DNA of 64,000 bases, taken from Pomphorhynchus laevis. Lineage: Eukaryota; Acanthocephala; Palaeacanthocephala; Echinorhynchida; Pomphorhynchidae. This document shows positions 24,301-36,900 of the stretch, piece after piece (position 1 is the first letter of the stretch; each line of letters begins with the position of its first letter). The translations under genes and the position numbers were made by a program. The notes under the pieces are model-generated. The model worked only from the letters and a program-made list of their open reading frames with translations. It had not been told where the DNA came from and did not search any database. The stretch is taken from assembly GCA_012934845.2 (NCBI GenBank), contig WNNJ02000641.1, positions 182,421 to 246,420 of the forward strand. Reading direction: 5' to 3'.

Positions 24301-25190
24301 ACTATGGATGACTAGTTTTATAATAGTAATCATTAGGAGAAATAGGAGTGTTTTCAAATTGAAGATTACACCTTCTCCTGCTAACGCTGATTAATTTGAA
24401 ATCAGAAATGATTTCAATTAAATTTGCAAAATGTTACAAGTCTTTCATTAAATCTAATTGCCAATAAAGTAAACGAGTCAAGTGATCGTCAGCCAACATT
24501 AAAAGGACCGAAACTTGAAGCGTAGATATAGGATCAGTAGCTGATCAAGTCTACCAATACTAAAATGTAGCATACTGCTGTTGGCTTATAAATAGGATTA
24601 AAGTAGCGTGGAGAATAAAAATAGATATCAAAATTCCAATGGTGGATACTGCTTGCAAAAAATACTTGTCAAAATTATTGTTGCACTACAACTGTCTCTT
24701 GCTTAAAGTGTACACTCGTTTTTAGACTGTCCTGCGAGAATAATCTATTCTCGCAGGGACCTGCGAGAATAGTTAAGAAAAGGAATTGAAATGCAGCATA
24801 AAAGTTAATAAAAACAGTCGCAGCAAAGCTGATGGCTGCTGTCTTGACATAACTGATGCACTTCGCCTATTGCTGTATGGACCGAGCGATCTTTTACGTA
24901 CCCATGAAAACATGTGGGATTAAATTTCGCCTAATTAGATGGTCTCGGATTCTACGCGCATGCGCTTTTACGTAAAAGGAGATGAGGAAGTTTTGAATCG
25001 AGATAGGCTGAAAATCTTAAGGACATGAAATCGATTTCCTTTTTGGTATGAAAACACGACGCTGATATTAATGCCGGCAACATCGGACGGGAGGCTAGTA
25101 ACATTGTGATAGCGACCTTTTTTCTCTAACTGTCTATCAAAAGCTAATAGACACAAGTGGAGAGTGGCGCATGTGATTTATAGGTGCCTG
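24301..25190. other. Unclassified, mixed composition, with a perfect hairpin
   Basis: It includes the second copy of the 70-bp Gypsy-associated segment and a perfect hairpin CTGCGAGAATA / TATTCTCGCAG at about 24732-24757, followed by a third CCTGCGAGAATA. The 24820-25190 part is more GC-balanced and has a minus-strand frame (24968-25156). It could belong to the LINE ending near 25200, but I do not recognise it. Confidence 0.35.
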
Positions 25191-25199
25191 GAGGTGGCC

Positions 25200-27700
25200 C
25201 TTAGGAGTCTAGGATATCTATGACAGATAAGTCCCTGCTCTTGAAGTCACATTAAGGAGGGTTGGTTGGAGATATTGAATGACTTCATAATTATGTAGAG
25301 ATAGTGACTTCAAACTTTGTCAAGGTCTATGCTATCGATTCAACCCAAGGCTCTTTCCTTCCAGCAAACAATCTTCTCCTTCTTGAATATGTTCCAAAAT
25401 GAAGACTGAGAAGGATTAAGGCGAGCAATGCATGCCCTATCCCTACTCAGCTGGAACCTATATCTAGTGCTCCAGTATTCATTTGATAAAACCTGTCTGG
25501 CGGAAACAGAGAGATTAGGAAGGTTTAGCATTTTAGCTAGGACCCTGAGTTTTGTGGGAGTGGGATTGTATATTCGACCTTTATAGGTAGTCGATAGAAA
25601 CGCTGTAGCTTGTGACGATAGGTAGGAATTAAATTCGGTCAAACTCTCATTTCCAATTCGGGCGAATAGTTGGATAGTTGCCTAAAAGGAGGTCACTCTG
25701 ATAGGATCAAAGTGAAACCTCCTTCTAAGCAGCGTATCTTCCTCTATCCGCCAGTGAATTAGGCCATGAGAAGTAGTCTGTTGTTGTCGCGACTTCTCGG
25801 TACAGATGGGTTTCAACAACCACATCTTATGTAGCAGTAAAATGCCAAGGAGAGAATTAGTTGTTGAACAATGAAAGGTGGAGGAAGGTTGTTTGTTAAT
25901 AAGATAATCGTTCCTGGCTCTGCGGAGTGCTGCTTTGATCCAACGACCAGCCATGTCGTTGAAGTTACCAAGTAACATATCATAACCGCTACCTAATATA
26001 CGATCGAGGAGGTCACCGTTCTTGTGAATTTCTCCCAGCCGAATATAGATATTGGCTATACTGATGCGTTTACCGTTTTTACATAGTGATATAGCTAAAC
26101 ATGACAAGGCTGGACAAGAACAGATTAGTAAGAAGGAAGATCTTAAGGAGCTTGAGATGAAGAGAAGTGAGGAGGGGTTATGTACGGAGCATAGTGGGTG
26201 TATATCTCCTTAGGGATAAATCAAGTAATGTCCTGGGGGAGGCGAAAAGACCGCGTCTCTTGAAGGACTATAACATCAGCATCTCTAACATATAAAAGGC
26301 CAAGGCCGGAAGCACCTCCCGAATTCCACTGAAGGATATTCATTGAAAAAGGCTCTTGATTGCTTTCCACTGTGTTTATTTAACTGATGTGGGATGCTTT
26401 CCACCTAGTCGGAACCAGAGGCGGAAAGGTCGCCCTTTCCACTTCCTGATATAATAGGAGAAGGAATTTCCCATGGGCATTATCTTCATTTCCCTGGGTA
26501 GCGACTGCCCATAATGAATTCGTACATTCCAGTATCTTTGGTGCTGCTGATTGCGATGCCGCTTCATTGCTGGCATTTTGTCTTAGAAGTTTGACGGGAG
26601 TTGTTTTTGAAGATGAGGCACGCTTTTTCGATTTTTTGATTTCGGGTGTTGCCCACTGTTTGGCATCAGGATTACGTTAGATAGTATATTTAGAAGCCTC
26701 ATTATAGGCGCCATTTGTTCCGAGATATTAGTATCTATAATTCTCATAATATATTTAATGGTCAGCCCAGTGTCACTGGCGGTCCCGTTAAAGCTATTAT
26801 TGTCAGTCTTGGGAAAAGTTGCTACATCTGTTACGTGCCTTTTTTGGTACTCCATAAATTTGGAGCACTTCCGAGACCACGCCGGATGCTGTTGTTTACA
26901 GTTTATGCAACATGGAGCAATGCTGCATTAGGTAGGATGATATTGTTCCTGTGAGGCGCAGATCCCACAGCATCCATTATCTGTGCAAGACAAAGTCCAG
27001 TGACGCCAGCGGTGGCACTTGCTACAGTGTGGATGTGTATTTTCGTCCTTTTAATTAGAGTGAATCGCAAATTGCAACCCATGAAGCGGTTGCAACTAGA
27101 GTTGGCCAGAAGACAGGCATTGTCCAAGCTAGTGTTCGCAAAAGCGATCGGCAGAGGTGAGTTATTATTCCCTTTAATAAATCGTAGGTTTGAAAGTTGG
27201 AATTCAGATTGGAGTTCATGAATATCTTTTTTATCTAAGGATGAAAGTATATTGGTGATCTTAATTGTTGCCTGTATAGGCTCGAAACTTATATTAGCAG
27301 AATCTTTCAGATGTTGTAGACCGAATTTGATGTAGTGTTTCGCAAGGTCTTCAGACACGAAACACACACGGTAGCTAGTATCAACTGTCTTGGCAAAATT
27401 AAATAGAATTCTATGCTTTAGAAATTTTACTATATAACTTCCCAGGAAGCAGTTGAAATGATTTTCCGTATCCATGGGAACAGAGGGTGTTATGATAACC
27501 ATGTTAACCGATTTTTTGATGGGAGGAAGTTCCTCCATAGAAGATGTTTCATGAGAAATTTATTCACTAACCTGTAATTTCGATGAATTTCCTTGCAATT
27601 GCACTTCCATGAGATCCTTTGAAGCTCAGAAAGTGTTGCACATTTCACAATTTTTGATTTTATTAGAAAAGAGTAAAATGAATTTCCCTCTCTTCAGTGC
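25200..27700 (-). mobile_element. I/Jockey-group LINE, 5' part only
   Basis: ORF1 runs from 27538 down to about 26376: a gag-like N-terminal region, then three CCHC-type knuckles in about 27000-26820 (patterns CSKCHRWRHWTLSC and CINCKQQHPAWSRKC; the middle one is decayed). ORF2 starts at ATG 26343 with MNILQWNSGGASG and DVIVLQETRS, the opening of an apurinic-type endonuclease. Fragments continue to 25340. RT, RNase H and the 3' end are absent, so this is a 3'-lost remnant, the opposite of usual 5' truncation. It has many frameshifts and stops. Confidence 0.75.
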
Positions 27701-28540
27701 AATCGATGATTCTTTTTCTCATGCAAATGTAAATATCTGTAACATGTTTTAAGTTGCTTCAAAAATTTGTGTTTCTTTTACCTGATTTAATTTTTTTACT
27801 CACAATCACTAAAATGATTTAACTTAAAAGATTTATTGTTTCAATATCTAATTATTATTTCTTTAAATCTTTTAGATAAATCATATTTGGTACTGGTATA
27901 TCTCAACATTTTAACATAATCAAAATATTCTTTACTCGAATAACCGTCAATTTAATCAAAATATGATTTTTCAATTTTGTAATATATTTTTGCCGTATAC
28001 AAAATTCAAATTTAAAATTTGAAGATTATTATGCCCTGTACCAACCATAACACCTTACAATCAATTTCAACTTTTTGTATAAATTTAATTTCTTATTGAA
28101 ATTAAGAATTAATTTACTTTTAGCATAACAAAAGTATTTTTACAAGTTGATCGCTACTCTTGAGATTTGCAAAATATGCTGCTAGATCTGCCTGATACGT
28201 AACAGTTAAATGTTGATTTTGGTATTCACTTTATATTGCATATAATGCAGCATTGTATTTTTAATTTTTTAAGAAACCCTTTTTTATTATGTAAAGATTT
28301 ACTATTCTAAATAAATACAATGATCAAAGGTTATTACTATAACATAAAATTTAAAATTAATTTAAAATATTTGATACCTGATCGATATCATGATTAAGAA
28401 TTGTAGTTTTAAATTAAATCTTTAAATATTGTTAAAAAAATAAACCTAAAAAGATACCTTTTAATATCTTGAATTAAAATATTAAAAACTAAACAAAATT
28501 ATTTTTAAGGTTATCAAATAAAATAAATGAAATTATTATT
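27701..28540. other. AT-rich stretch without recognisable gene
   Basis: No coding similarity or splice-flanked exon is seen on either strand. Confidence 0.5.
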
Positions 28541-28650
28541 TATTTTATTTAAATAATAATAATTTTATTATCATTTATTAAAATAAATGATAATAAAATA
28601 AATGATAATAAAAAATAAATAATAAAATAAATGATAATAATAATTTTTTT
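28541..28650. repeat. AAATGATAATAA-type microsatellite
   Basis: Imperfect iterations of AAATGATAATAAA. The same sequence type recurs at 29010-29345, on the far side of the RLE-retroelement fragment. Confidence 0.85.
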
Positions 28651-28686
28651 TATATTTTTTATTATAAATATTATTACATTAATATA

Positions 28687-29015
28687 GGTTCCCGCAAATG
28701 GGCCTTAATTTACAATTTTAAAGAAAAAAACCTCACCAAGCCAGTTTTAATATTCAAAAAGTCACTAAATTATTATGCTCTTTTACAAAGTCATCCTTTC
28801 CAATGGGAGACCCCAATATAGACACGCCATCCATGTCAACAGAAATTTGAAGATCATCAAATAAAGCGTGGAGCGTTTCAGCTATACATCCATTTCCGTA
28901 TAGTCGACATTTCGCCGGATTAACGAAGAAACCATATGACGGTCCAATTTTTCGTAGCAGTTCAAACGCCATCTTCACTGTATCAGGATCACCCACCATA
29001 TTGCCGTCATGATAA
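28687..29015 (-). mobile_element. RLE-retroelement fragment (RT C-terminal part joined to the 3' end)
   Basis: On the minus strand the frame reads GPSYGFFVNPAKCRLYG and then GVSILGSPIG, the region after the YADD box in the element at 36119-38030. It is followed directly by a terminal GGCCCATTTGCGGGAACC (28687-28704), so the RLE domain is deleted. It is embedded in ATGATAATAA microsatellite on both sides. Confidence 0.75.
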
Positions 29016-29345
29016 TAATAAATGATAATAATAATTTTTTTTTTTTTTTTTTTTGATAATAATAAATGATAATAATAATAATTATTATTATCATTCCGGA
29101 ACATGATATGTCAAGTCTCGCTTCACGATCAATAGTTATTATCTGTTATCATTTATTATCATTATATAATTATTATTATCATTATTATTATCATTTTTTA
29201 ATAATTATTATTATCATTCATTTTATTATTATTTTATAATAACTTATTTATAATCATTTATTTTATAATCATTTATTTTATAATCATTTATTTTATTATT
29301 ATTTATTTTTATTATTATTTTATAATAATAAAATAAATGATAATA
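29010..29345. repeat. TTATTATCA / TAATGATAA microsatellite block
   Basis: Imperfect TTATTATCATT and TTTATAATCATTTATTTT iterations on both strands, forming inverted stretches. A T-homopolymer of about 20 nt is at 29035-29054. Confidence 0.8.
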
Positions 29346-29647
29346 AAAATATTATCTAAATTTTAATTTTTTTCTGATTTCTTTTGCTGCTGACGAGACC
29401 ATTTATCTCCAAAATATTTACAAAAGTCAAATCCTCTCTCCATATCATGGTATCTGGATAAATACAGATAATATAAATAAATACGTACTTTAAATGAATG
29501 ACGTTATTTTTTTAAATTACTCCCCGTGCCATCACAATAGATTACACAATCGATATACTGTAATTTAATTATATATTTGATAGTTAGACGTGCAATTGAA
29601 CAATTCATTACTTGAACAAACCGCTACTATTCTACAATGAAATAAAT

Positions 29648-29870
29648 CAGATCAGCCAACTGAATCTATGTATTTTATTCCTTATATAGAGCAAAAATAA
29701 AGATAAATAATAAATAATTATATAAGATTTTATACAATTTATATTTATATCAAATTAAAATTTAAAATAAAAGCAAATTTTACGAATTGGCTAATAAATA
29801 ATATACGATGTATCTGGATAATGATTAGAGGTCATCAGGAGAAACTGTGATGGAGAAAGGATTTTCATTA
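29648..29870 (-). mobile_element. Dispersed GC-core repeat, half copy
   Basis: On the minus strand it matches the 3' half of the repeat at 17938-18395, from the TGATGACCTCTAATC end of the core to the tail (ATAGATTCAGTTGGCTGA in this copy). The GC-rich 5' core is missing. Confidence 0.6.
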
Positions 29871-30858
29871 CATGTCAGCAGGAGGAAAGGTTTTATAAAT
29901 GCGTTCAAATTAAAACTACAAGTTAAAAAATTAACGACTAAGTTTAACACGACTAGTACTGTATCGACCCCACTTCTAGTCACATTTCAACATAGTATTA
30001 TCAGATCACTCCGGGAACACGCTAGCGCAGCAAAAGTCATTTGGGGTCTACTTCACACTGAAATGATCAGTTCCTGTCATGATTGTATTTAGTATCAAAT
30101 TACGGAGCTAAAGAAATTTTAGCATTTTTTCGTGGGACTTCCTATAGAGAGCAACTAAGCATTTAATCAAAATTAATCGTTCTTAACCGGAGATTATTAG
30201 ATTTCAATCCAATACATGACAGTCAGCAAATTTGGAGTTTTATATTACTTGTACAATTAATTCTCCAAGCAGGTGATACGCATCATGTGTTCAACTTATT
30301 TAAGATTGAGATTATGCCAACCAAATAAGTTTATTGAATAAAATATGGAAAATCCAACAAGTAGAGTCATTATTCTTTAAAAAAGGTAACAAAGTAAACT
30401 TGAAACTTTACTAATTAAGAGAGAATGTATTCTCTTGACAACCATTAACTTCATGATACTGCATACTTGCTACTTATGATACTTCGTGATACTTCATACT
30501 TGCCTTATGATATTTCATACTTGCTAGTTTTCGAATAGTTTTTCAAATAGTAACAATTTTCAAGTTTACAAATTATAGAGCAAATATTAGTCAAATGCCG
30601 ATCGCGAAAAATCAATCGTTGACTGAATTCCATAAATATCTAAGAAAATTTATTATCTGTTAACAATATCGTAATATAATATCGTAAACATAATATGCAT
30701 ATATAAATTCTAATATTACATATCAGCTAATATATAATATTAAACAAATATATTTTATACTTAAAATAACCGAATTATTCGACTCGCAAATTTTTCATAT
30801 CTCTAATCTTTAACAGTTTTCTAGACTTATAGTTAAATGTGCATTGCTTGATGCTGTG
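29871..30858. other. Region upstream of CHMP6
   Basis: AT-rich with no gene recognised. The 5' UTR and promoter of CHMP6 must lie here. A short upstream frame (ATGCTGTGA, 30851-30859) overlaps the first base of the start codon. I could not identify a TATA box or initiator with any confidence. Confidence 0.4.
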
Positions 30859-30930
30859 ATGGGGTTTTTAGTAAGCAAATTTAAAAACAATGCCAATATC
30901 CGAATAACCAAGGAAGATGAAGTAATATTT
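30859..30930 (+). CDS. CHMP6: CHMP6 exon 1
   Basis: It encodes residues 1-24, MGFLVSKFK to KEDEVIF, and ends at a strong donor GTAAGT (30931). The start was chosen because Gly2 and Ser6 give the N-myristoylation pattern found in CHMP6 and no coding similarity lies upstream. Intron 1 is 9660 nt. Confidence 0.85.
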
Positions 30931-33900
30931 GTAAGTAAGTATTGGTGACTTCATAATAAAAAGCTGCATTACGAATTTACGTTTACTTTTCTTAACGATT
31001 CCTTATTAATCGAATAATTTTTTTAAATTTTAATACATTTTATATAAATTAAAAAACCAGTATTTATATAATTAAAAATCCAACATGGTTATTAAATTAT
31101 TGTAAATAATGATATTATAAATTTATATAACAATTTTAGTTCGTGTTAGTAATTGATGAAAACTTAAAAATTTTTGTAAATTATTATTTGTTTTAAAGGT
31201 AACAGACTAGTTAAAATATTAATTGACTAGTTAAAATATTATTGATCAGTAAACATGCAATCTAAAATACATACAATTTGTGGATTCTTGAACAGCACCG
31301 CTTTGTTTCAATACCTTACGCATATCAGTCCGATAAAACTTACACTACAGTACAATCGTCACAGAATGACAAGAGACAAACCTTCATCCGAACACAAGTG
31401 CTGTTCTTACAACGGACCAAATGCTCGGTGCAAAGGCTACAAATCCGCACGAAGCGGCGAAGATTGTATCAACTGATCTGCCTCACATTGCATCAACAGG
31501 CATCAGCTGAGGTTATGCAGCACCCCAACAGCAAGTCCAACTGTAGCCGAAGCATATTTATCCTGCAAGTTATCGCTAGATGAAATATATGAGGAGGTAA
31601 TAAGATGGCCTCCGAGCTTAATGGACCCACCACCTTGCAATGCTATGAGAGACTACATTGTCATCCTTGCAGATCTTTACTACCGAGCAGCGATAGTGGA
31701 TACATTTCATAATTGCAGTGCACTGAAAGCCTGAACGGTGCTCTCGCGCTGCGCCTTGCAGCGTCTGCCCACACGAAAAACGACCCACCTCCGCAAATCG
31801 TCGAGCAAAGAATTCATCAGTGGAAGAATCTCCAATTCACCAACCTCTTCGAGGAGTCCAGTTGTCTCCAAGCACGATCCCGACTTTCTAAACATGCCAC
31901 CGACGACGTTGACTGGAAGGATCGGTATTGCAGACTGTTGAAAAAAGGACGACTGAGTGCTGCCACCTCCGTCCTCTACGGATCCGCCGCATCCGGTACA
32001 CTACGTGCTACCCAAATCCTAGGCGACTCAACTGTACAGGAACAACTACAGTTACTGCATCCAGACGCAGCAATGGTGAAAGAGGACGCCCTGCTCCGAT
32101 CGCCCATCGATGGCATGGTTCCTCACCACCCTTCCTCTTTTCTCAAAATTGAGAGTACAATCATTGTCCGATCTGCCCACTCCACGTTTGGCTCTGCTGG
32201 ACCTTCCGGTGTAGATTCGTCGCTGTGGAAGTCACTACTAACATCCTTTTGCAGGGAATTTGACATGCTCGCTGAAGCTCTATCTGCGCTCGCGATCAAA
32301 ATAGCAACCGAGAAAGTATCGCCCGCCACACTTGAGGCATTTTTCGCATGCAGGTTAGTGGCTATTCCGAAAAAAGACAATAGTCTGCGCCTCATAGGCG
32401 TCGCTGACGTGAGCAGGCGAATTATCTACAAGGCTATCCTAAACCTTATCAAAACGAATTTACAAGATGTGGCTGGCATTGAACAACTGTGCGCATCGCG
32501 GCGCAGCGGTGTGGACTTCTTTATCCATTCGTTGAGAGATGATTTCCATGACAATCCCGAATACGGCATTCTCTGCATCGACGCGAGAAATGCGTTTAAC
32601 AGGCTTAATATAAAAGTAGACATGCTCAACATGCCACTTATATGCCCAACGCTGTCACGCACGATGGAGAACATTTACGCAGCAGATGCTCTACTAGTCG
32701 TTGATCGAGAAAAGATGCGCTCCAAAGAGGGTGTGACACAGGGCTACCCACTCGCCATGGCTATTTTCGCAATGTCTTGCTTACCGTTGATCAGGTTGGT
32801 CCAAGCCGCTTGCCCAAACATCAAGCAGAGATGGTTTGCTGATGACGCAAATTTTATCGGACCAACTTCTTCACTTAAGAAAGTATGGACTCTACTACTG
32901 CAGAATGGACTTGACTATGGCTACTATGTCAATTCGGCAAAGTCTTCCCTCCTTATTCACGAAAACGTGACTGTTCCCGATTCACAGTTTGAAGGAATTT
33001 GACGTACTAATGAAGGTATAAGTAACTCGGCTCGTTCATAGGATCTAAATTATTCATGGAAAGATCAATCCACAACCGAATTTTCAGTGAACTGGAACCC
33101 CTAGCCAGGCTAGTAGAGGTATGCAGGCTTGACCTACACGTATCCTTTGCAGGTATCACAAAGTCACTCCAATGGAAGTGGACTCAATTTCTGCGGACTA
33201 CCAGCTGCGAGGAACACATGTTGTTACCACTCAGAGACGCCATTGTCCGAAATGTTTTACCTAAGCTCACATCTCAGAGGCTGACTGATGACTGGTGTAA
33301 AGTGCTTACCTCGCACATTCGTTTAGGCGGTATTGGAGTTTCAGATCCATGCTTCGCGGCTTCATATTCAGCCGACAATCGAGGTGATAAACTTCGGGCG
33401 AAACAACTTCTTACCGTAAAGAAAATACGCACACAGAGGGAAGAAACACTAAAACTCTGGATGAAGACTGCAAAAGACCGTCTGCCTGAACGAACTCAGC
33501 AAGTTATCGAATACGCCAAAATTGATGGAGCGTCAACATGGCTAAGTGTTCTACCTACTGACCGCGAAGACCGCCATTTATCCCCTCGCGTTTTTCATGA
33601 CAGTCTTGCACTCCGTTACGGATGGGAACCAAAACATTTGCCGCCACGGTGCATGTGCGATGCCGCGTCAAGTTTGTCTCATTGTATGTCATGCAAACGG
33701 GGAGGGTTTCAAATGACACGTCACAACGTTACACGGGATATCCTTGCAAGGAATCTCACGGCCGTATGCCACGGAGTCGGCATTGAACCGCTACTAGAAT
33801 GCCCCAAAGAAGAATACACATTTTCGAAGAGTACGACGACCCGGCAACGAGACGCACGACTCGACATCGTGTACGGAGGCTTGTTCGAGAACCGATTCGA

Positions 33901-36900
33901 GCGGACAATGTTTTGATGTGTTTGACGGGCACATTTGCGGGAACCCTTTGTATTTTCGTAACCAATTTATTTAAAGGTAACAGAAGAAAAAAATAATAAT
34001 AATAATTACATTTACAAGATTACCCGCTAATGGGTCCCAAAAAAACATTATGTTTGAAACCATTTTGAATTGGGTTGTTTCTGGTAGATCATGCTAACCG
34101 AATGCACATCGACGAAACCCTTGTCAATGCACATCCGATTCGACATCGAAGGGAATTTAATCGTTCCTCCCATAATGAGGGACGATCTGGAAGCTCTGAG
34201 CTACGCGATCCGTTTTAACATTTATGACGCAGAAGGTTTAGTGACCCCATTCGCAGCAAAAATCATCGGCACAAAGTGCGCTCTTTCAATACGCCCAACC
34301 CTTTCATCATATTTAGCTCGTTTTCGTTGTTCATGATGCATGAATTTGGATGAAACAGGACCAGCTGAATAGGATAACGCAAGATGATTAAACACATTGA
34401 TGTCTAGTAAAAACCGCTCCGTACCATCACCAACCAATCCATTACACGAAATGTCTGAGCGCGCATTAGCATCAGTAGTAGTCGTAGTTGCGTCGAAAAT
34501 CACAAACTAGGGTACTGCCTGGAGAGTCGGCTCAATGCATACACAGTTTGTAACGCACGATAACTCGTTAGCAATCAAATCTCGAACTATATTGTGGCGG
34601 ATTGTCTGCAACCCGCCTGCCTGACAAGACTGAACATGTGACATGCTGAACAAATCTCCACACTGACAAGAAGGCGGATTGTGTGGCTGCCATACATATC
34701 GGGTTGCAAGAGCATCGTAGAACTGCAGTTTGCTGAGTGGATATGCAGCCTTTCTTAAAGTCTTAGCCGATAGCCAGTCGAATCCTCCTTTTGAGAGGCA
34801 TATTCAAGAATAACATTGTCATTAAATTTGTTTTGCTTGATTTGCAAGAATCGATTCCGATTAGGTGACAAAAGTGAGTGTGAAATATTTAGACAATTCT
34901 TTAAATTAAAAAAACTAATGGTCACCTAGACAGTCGCACACGGTGCTAACTTAGTAGGCGGACTTAAAGCCCATTTTGTCGGTATTATATACTATTAAAT
35001 ATACTGCATAATCAAATATGTCTATATAATATATGAATTTCTCAAGAAAGTGGGATCATTCAGCGTGAATCATTCTGTTATACTCATCCAAGACAAAATG
35101 CGAAAGAAAAAAATACAAAATAGTAACACGTACCGTTTCGTCATCACAATGACCACATCCACTGATGGATGCAGATGATAACTGGCACATGGCACCAGAA
35201 ACAAATCATGTGGATAAGGTACTAGAACAACACTAGTAACATTATAGAGTGCTAAAACAGCAATACCGCTTCATCATATAGAATCATTAGCAAAATCACT
35301 GGCATCACTCTCTCGAGAAATTCATAAAACAAGTAAGCCAATATAAAGAGACTATCGCCGGCATTTGCCAGTGCTTTTGCTAATGATCCTATATGTTAAA
35401 GTGGTAGTGCTGCTTTAGCACCATATGATGTTACTAGTTTTATTCTAGTACCTTATACACATACTCGTGCATTGTGCCGTATGCCAGTCATCATCTGCAT
35501 CCATCAGTGGATGCGATATACACTGATGAGTCATTTTGATGACATAACTGTACGTATTACCTTTTTGTCTATTTTCTTTCGCGTTTGGCTTGAATGAGTA
35601 TAACTATATAATCTATAGATTAAAATAATATTTAATTAGTTATACATTAGAATTTCATTTGAGTCTGGTGGATTATTATACATATTGCTGGAAATATTAT
35701 AGACTCAAGGAAAAAAGTTTTATTTTGTTAACAAGCTGTCGATCGTTTAGATCCTTTTTAAGTTTCAAGTTGAAAAGAATCTAAACGATCGGAAGCTTGT
35801 TAACAAAATAAAACTGTCTTTAATCTATAATCATTCCAGCGATAATCATAATAATTATTTATAATAAATTACTATTAATTATAATACATGATCTATACAT
35901 TACTTATAATTTACATAATCTATATAACCTAATATATAAAATGAATATAATCTTGATATCACAATTTATGTCGTTATGCAATTTACAGTTAAGTAACTGA
36001 TAATTTTAGTGTCCTAACATGAGAGTTTAGAGGGTATTTAAATAATTCGTCTTCAGAAAATAATAATTCTTTATATTTTTCAATTATAACAATTTATTAA
36101 AATTTTAATTGTACAATTAAGGTTCCCACAAATGGGCCTCTATACATTTAAAATAGTAATATAAATACCAAATCATAAACATATTACTCTGATAAAACAC
36201 GTCCTGCTCGAAGATACGAAGTCCGCTGAAACTGACCACGTGGACATCTAAGCGTCACAGAGCAAATTTTCGCAAGACACATACTAATATATGTCCTGAT
36301 TGATGATATCGTGACGGCGTATTCGCTTTTTTGTTGTTCAGCAATTTTTAGAGCCAATGATTTAATACATGCTTGTGCACTCTTGCCAGCTCCGCCCGTA
36401 GTCGCCTAAATAAGGGGACAAAATGAGCTGATCTCTATTGTATGTATCCTTTCTTCGTACTTGGCACATTTTCTATTTTCGTGGAAAGTGAAAGTGGCAT
36501 CTGTTGACTTTTCGCAATAGGACGGAGCATGATTGTTGAAAACGACTACATCAAAAAATGTACGCTCCATATTCCCACCGAACAGTTCATTACCTACTAT
36601 ATCAGCTCGAGCATCATCTTATCTGGTTGTTGTACTAATATTGAAACTGATGTTTTCAGGAACTGGAGTCAGAGATGGTTCTGCAAACACATTCCAACAT
36701 ACTGTGTTTAATTTCTTAACCAAAAAGTCTCGAAGTTGATTATGACGGATGAAGTTGAATGCACCCCTTTTACACGAGAGAGCATGCGACGTTGTTAATC
36801 TCTGACCACATTGACACATCCGGCAAATCTTTAGGAGTTAAACCATATCGAACAGACAACGCATCTCGAAACTCTTGCGTTGACAACTGACAATCCGTAG

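Noticed and set aside
26715-27221. Plus-strand frames opposite the I/Jockey LINE ORF1
   Set aside because: They run antisense to the CCHC knuckle region and have no similarity of their own.
29847-30092. 81-codon frame upstream of CHMP6
   Set aside because: It begins inside the half copy of the GC-core repeat and has no recognisable similarity.
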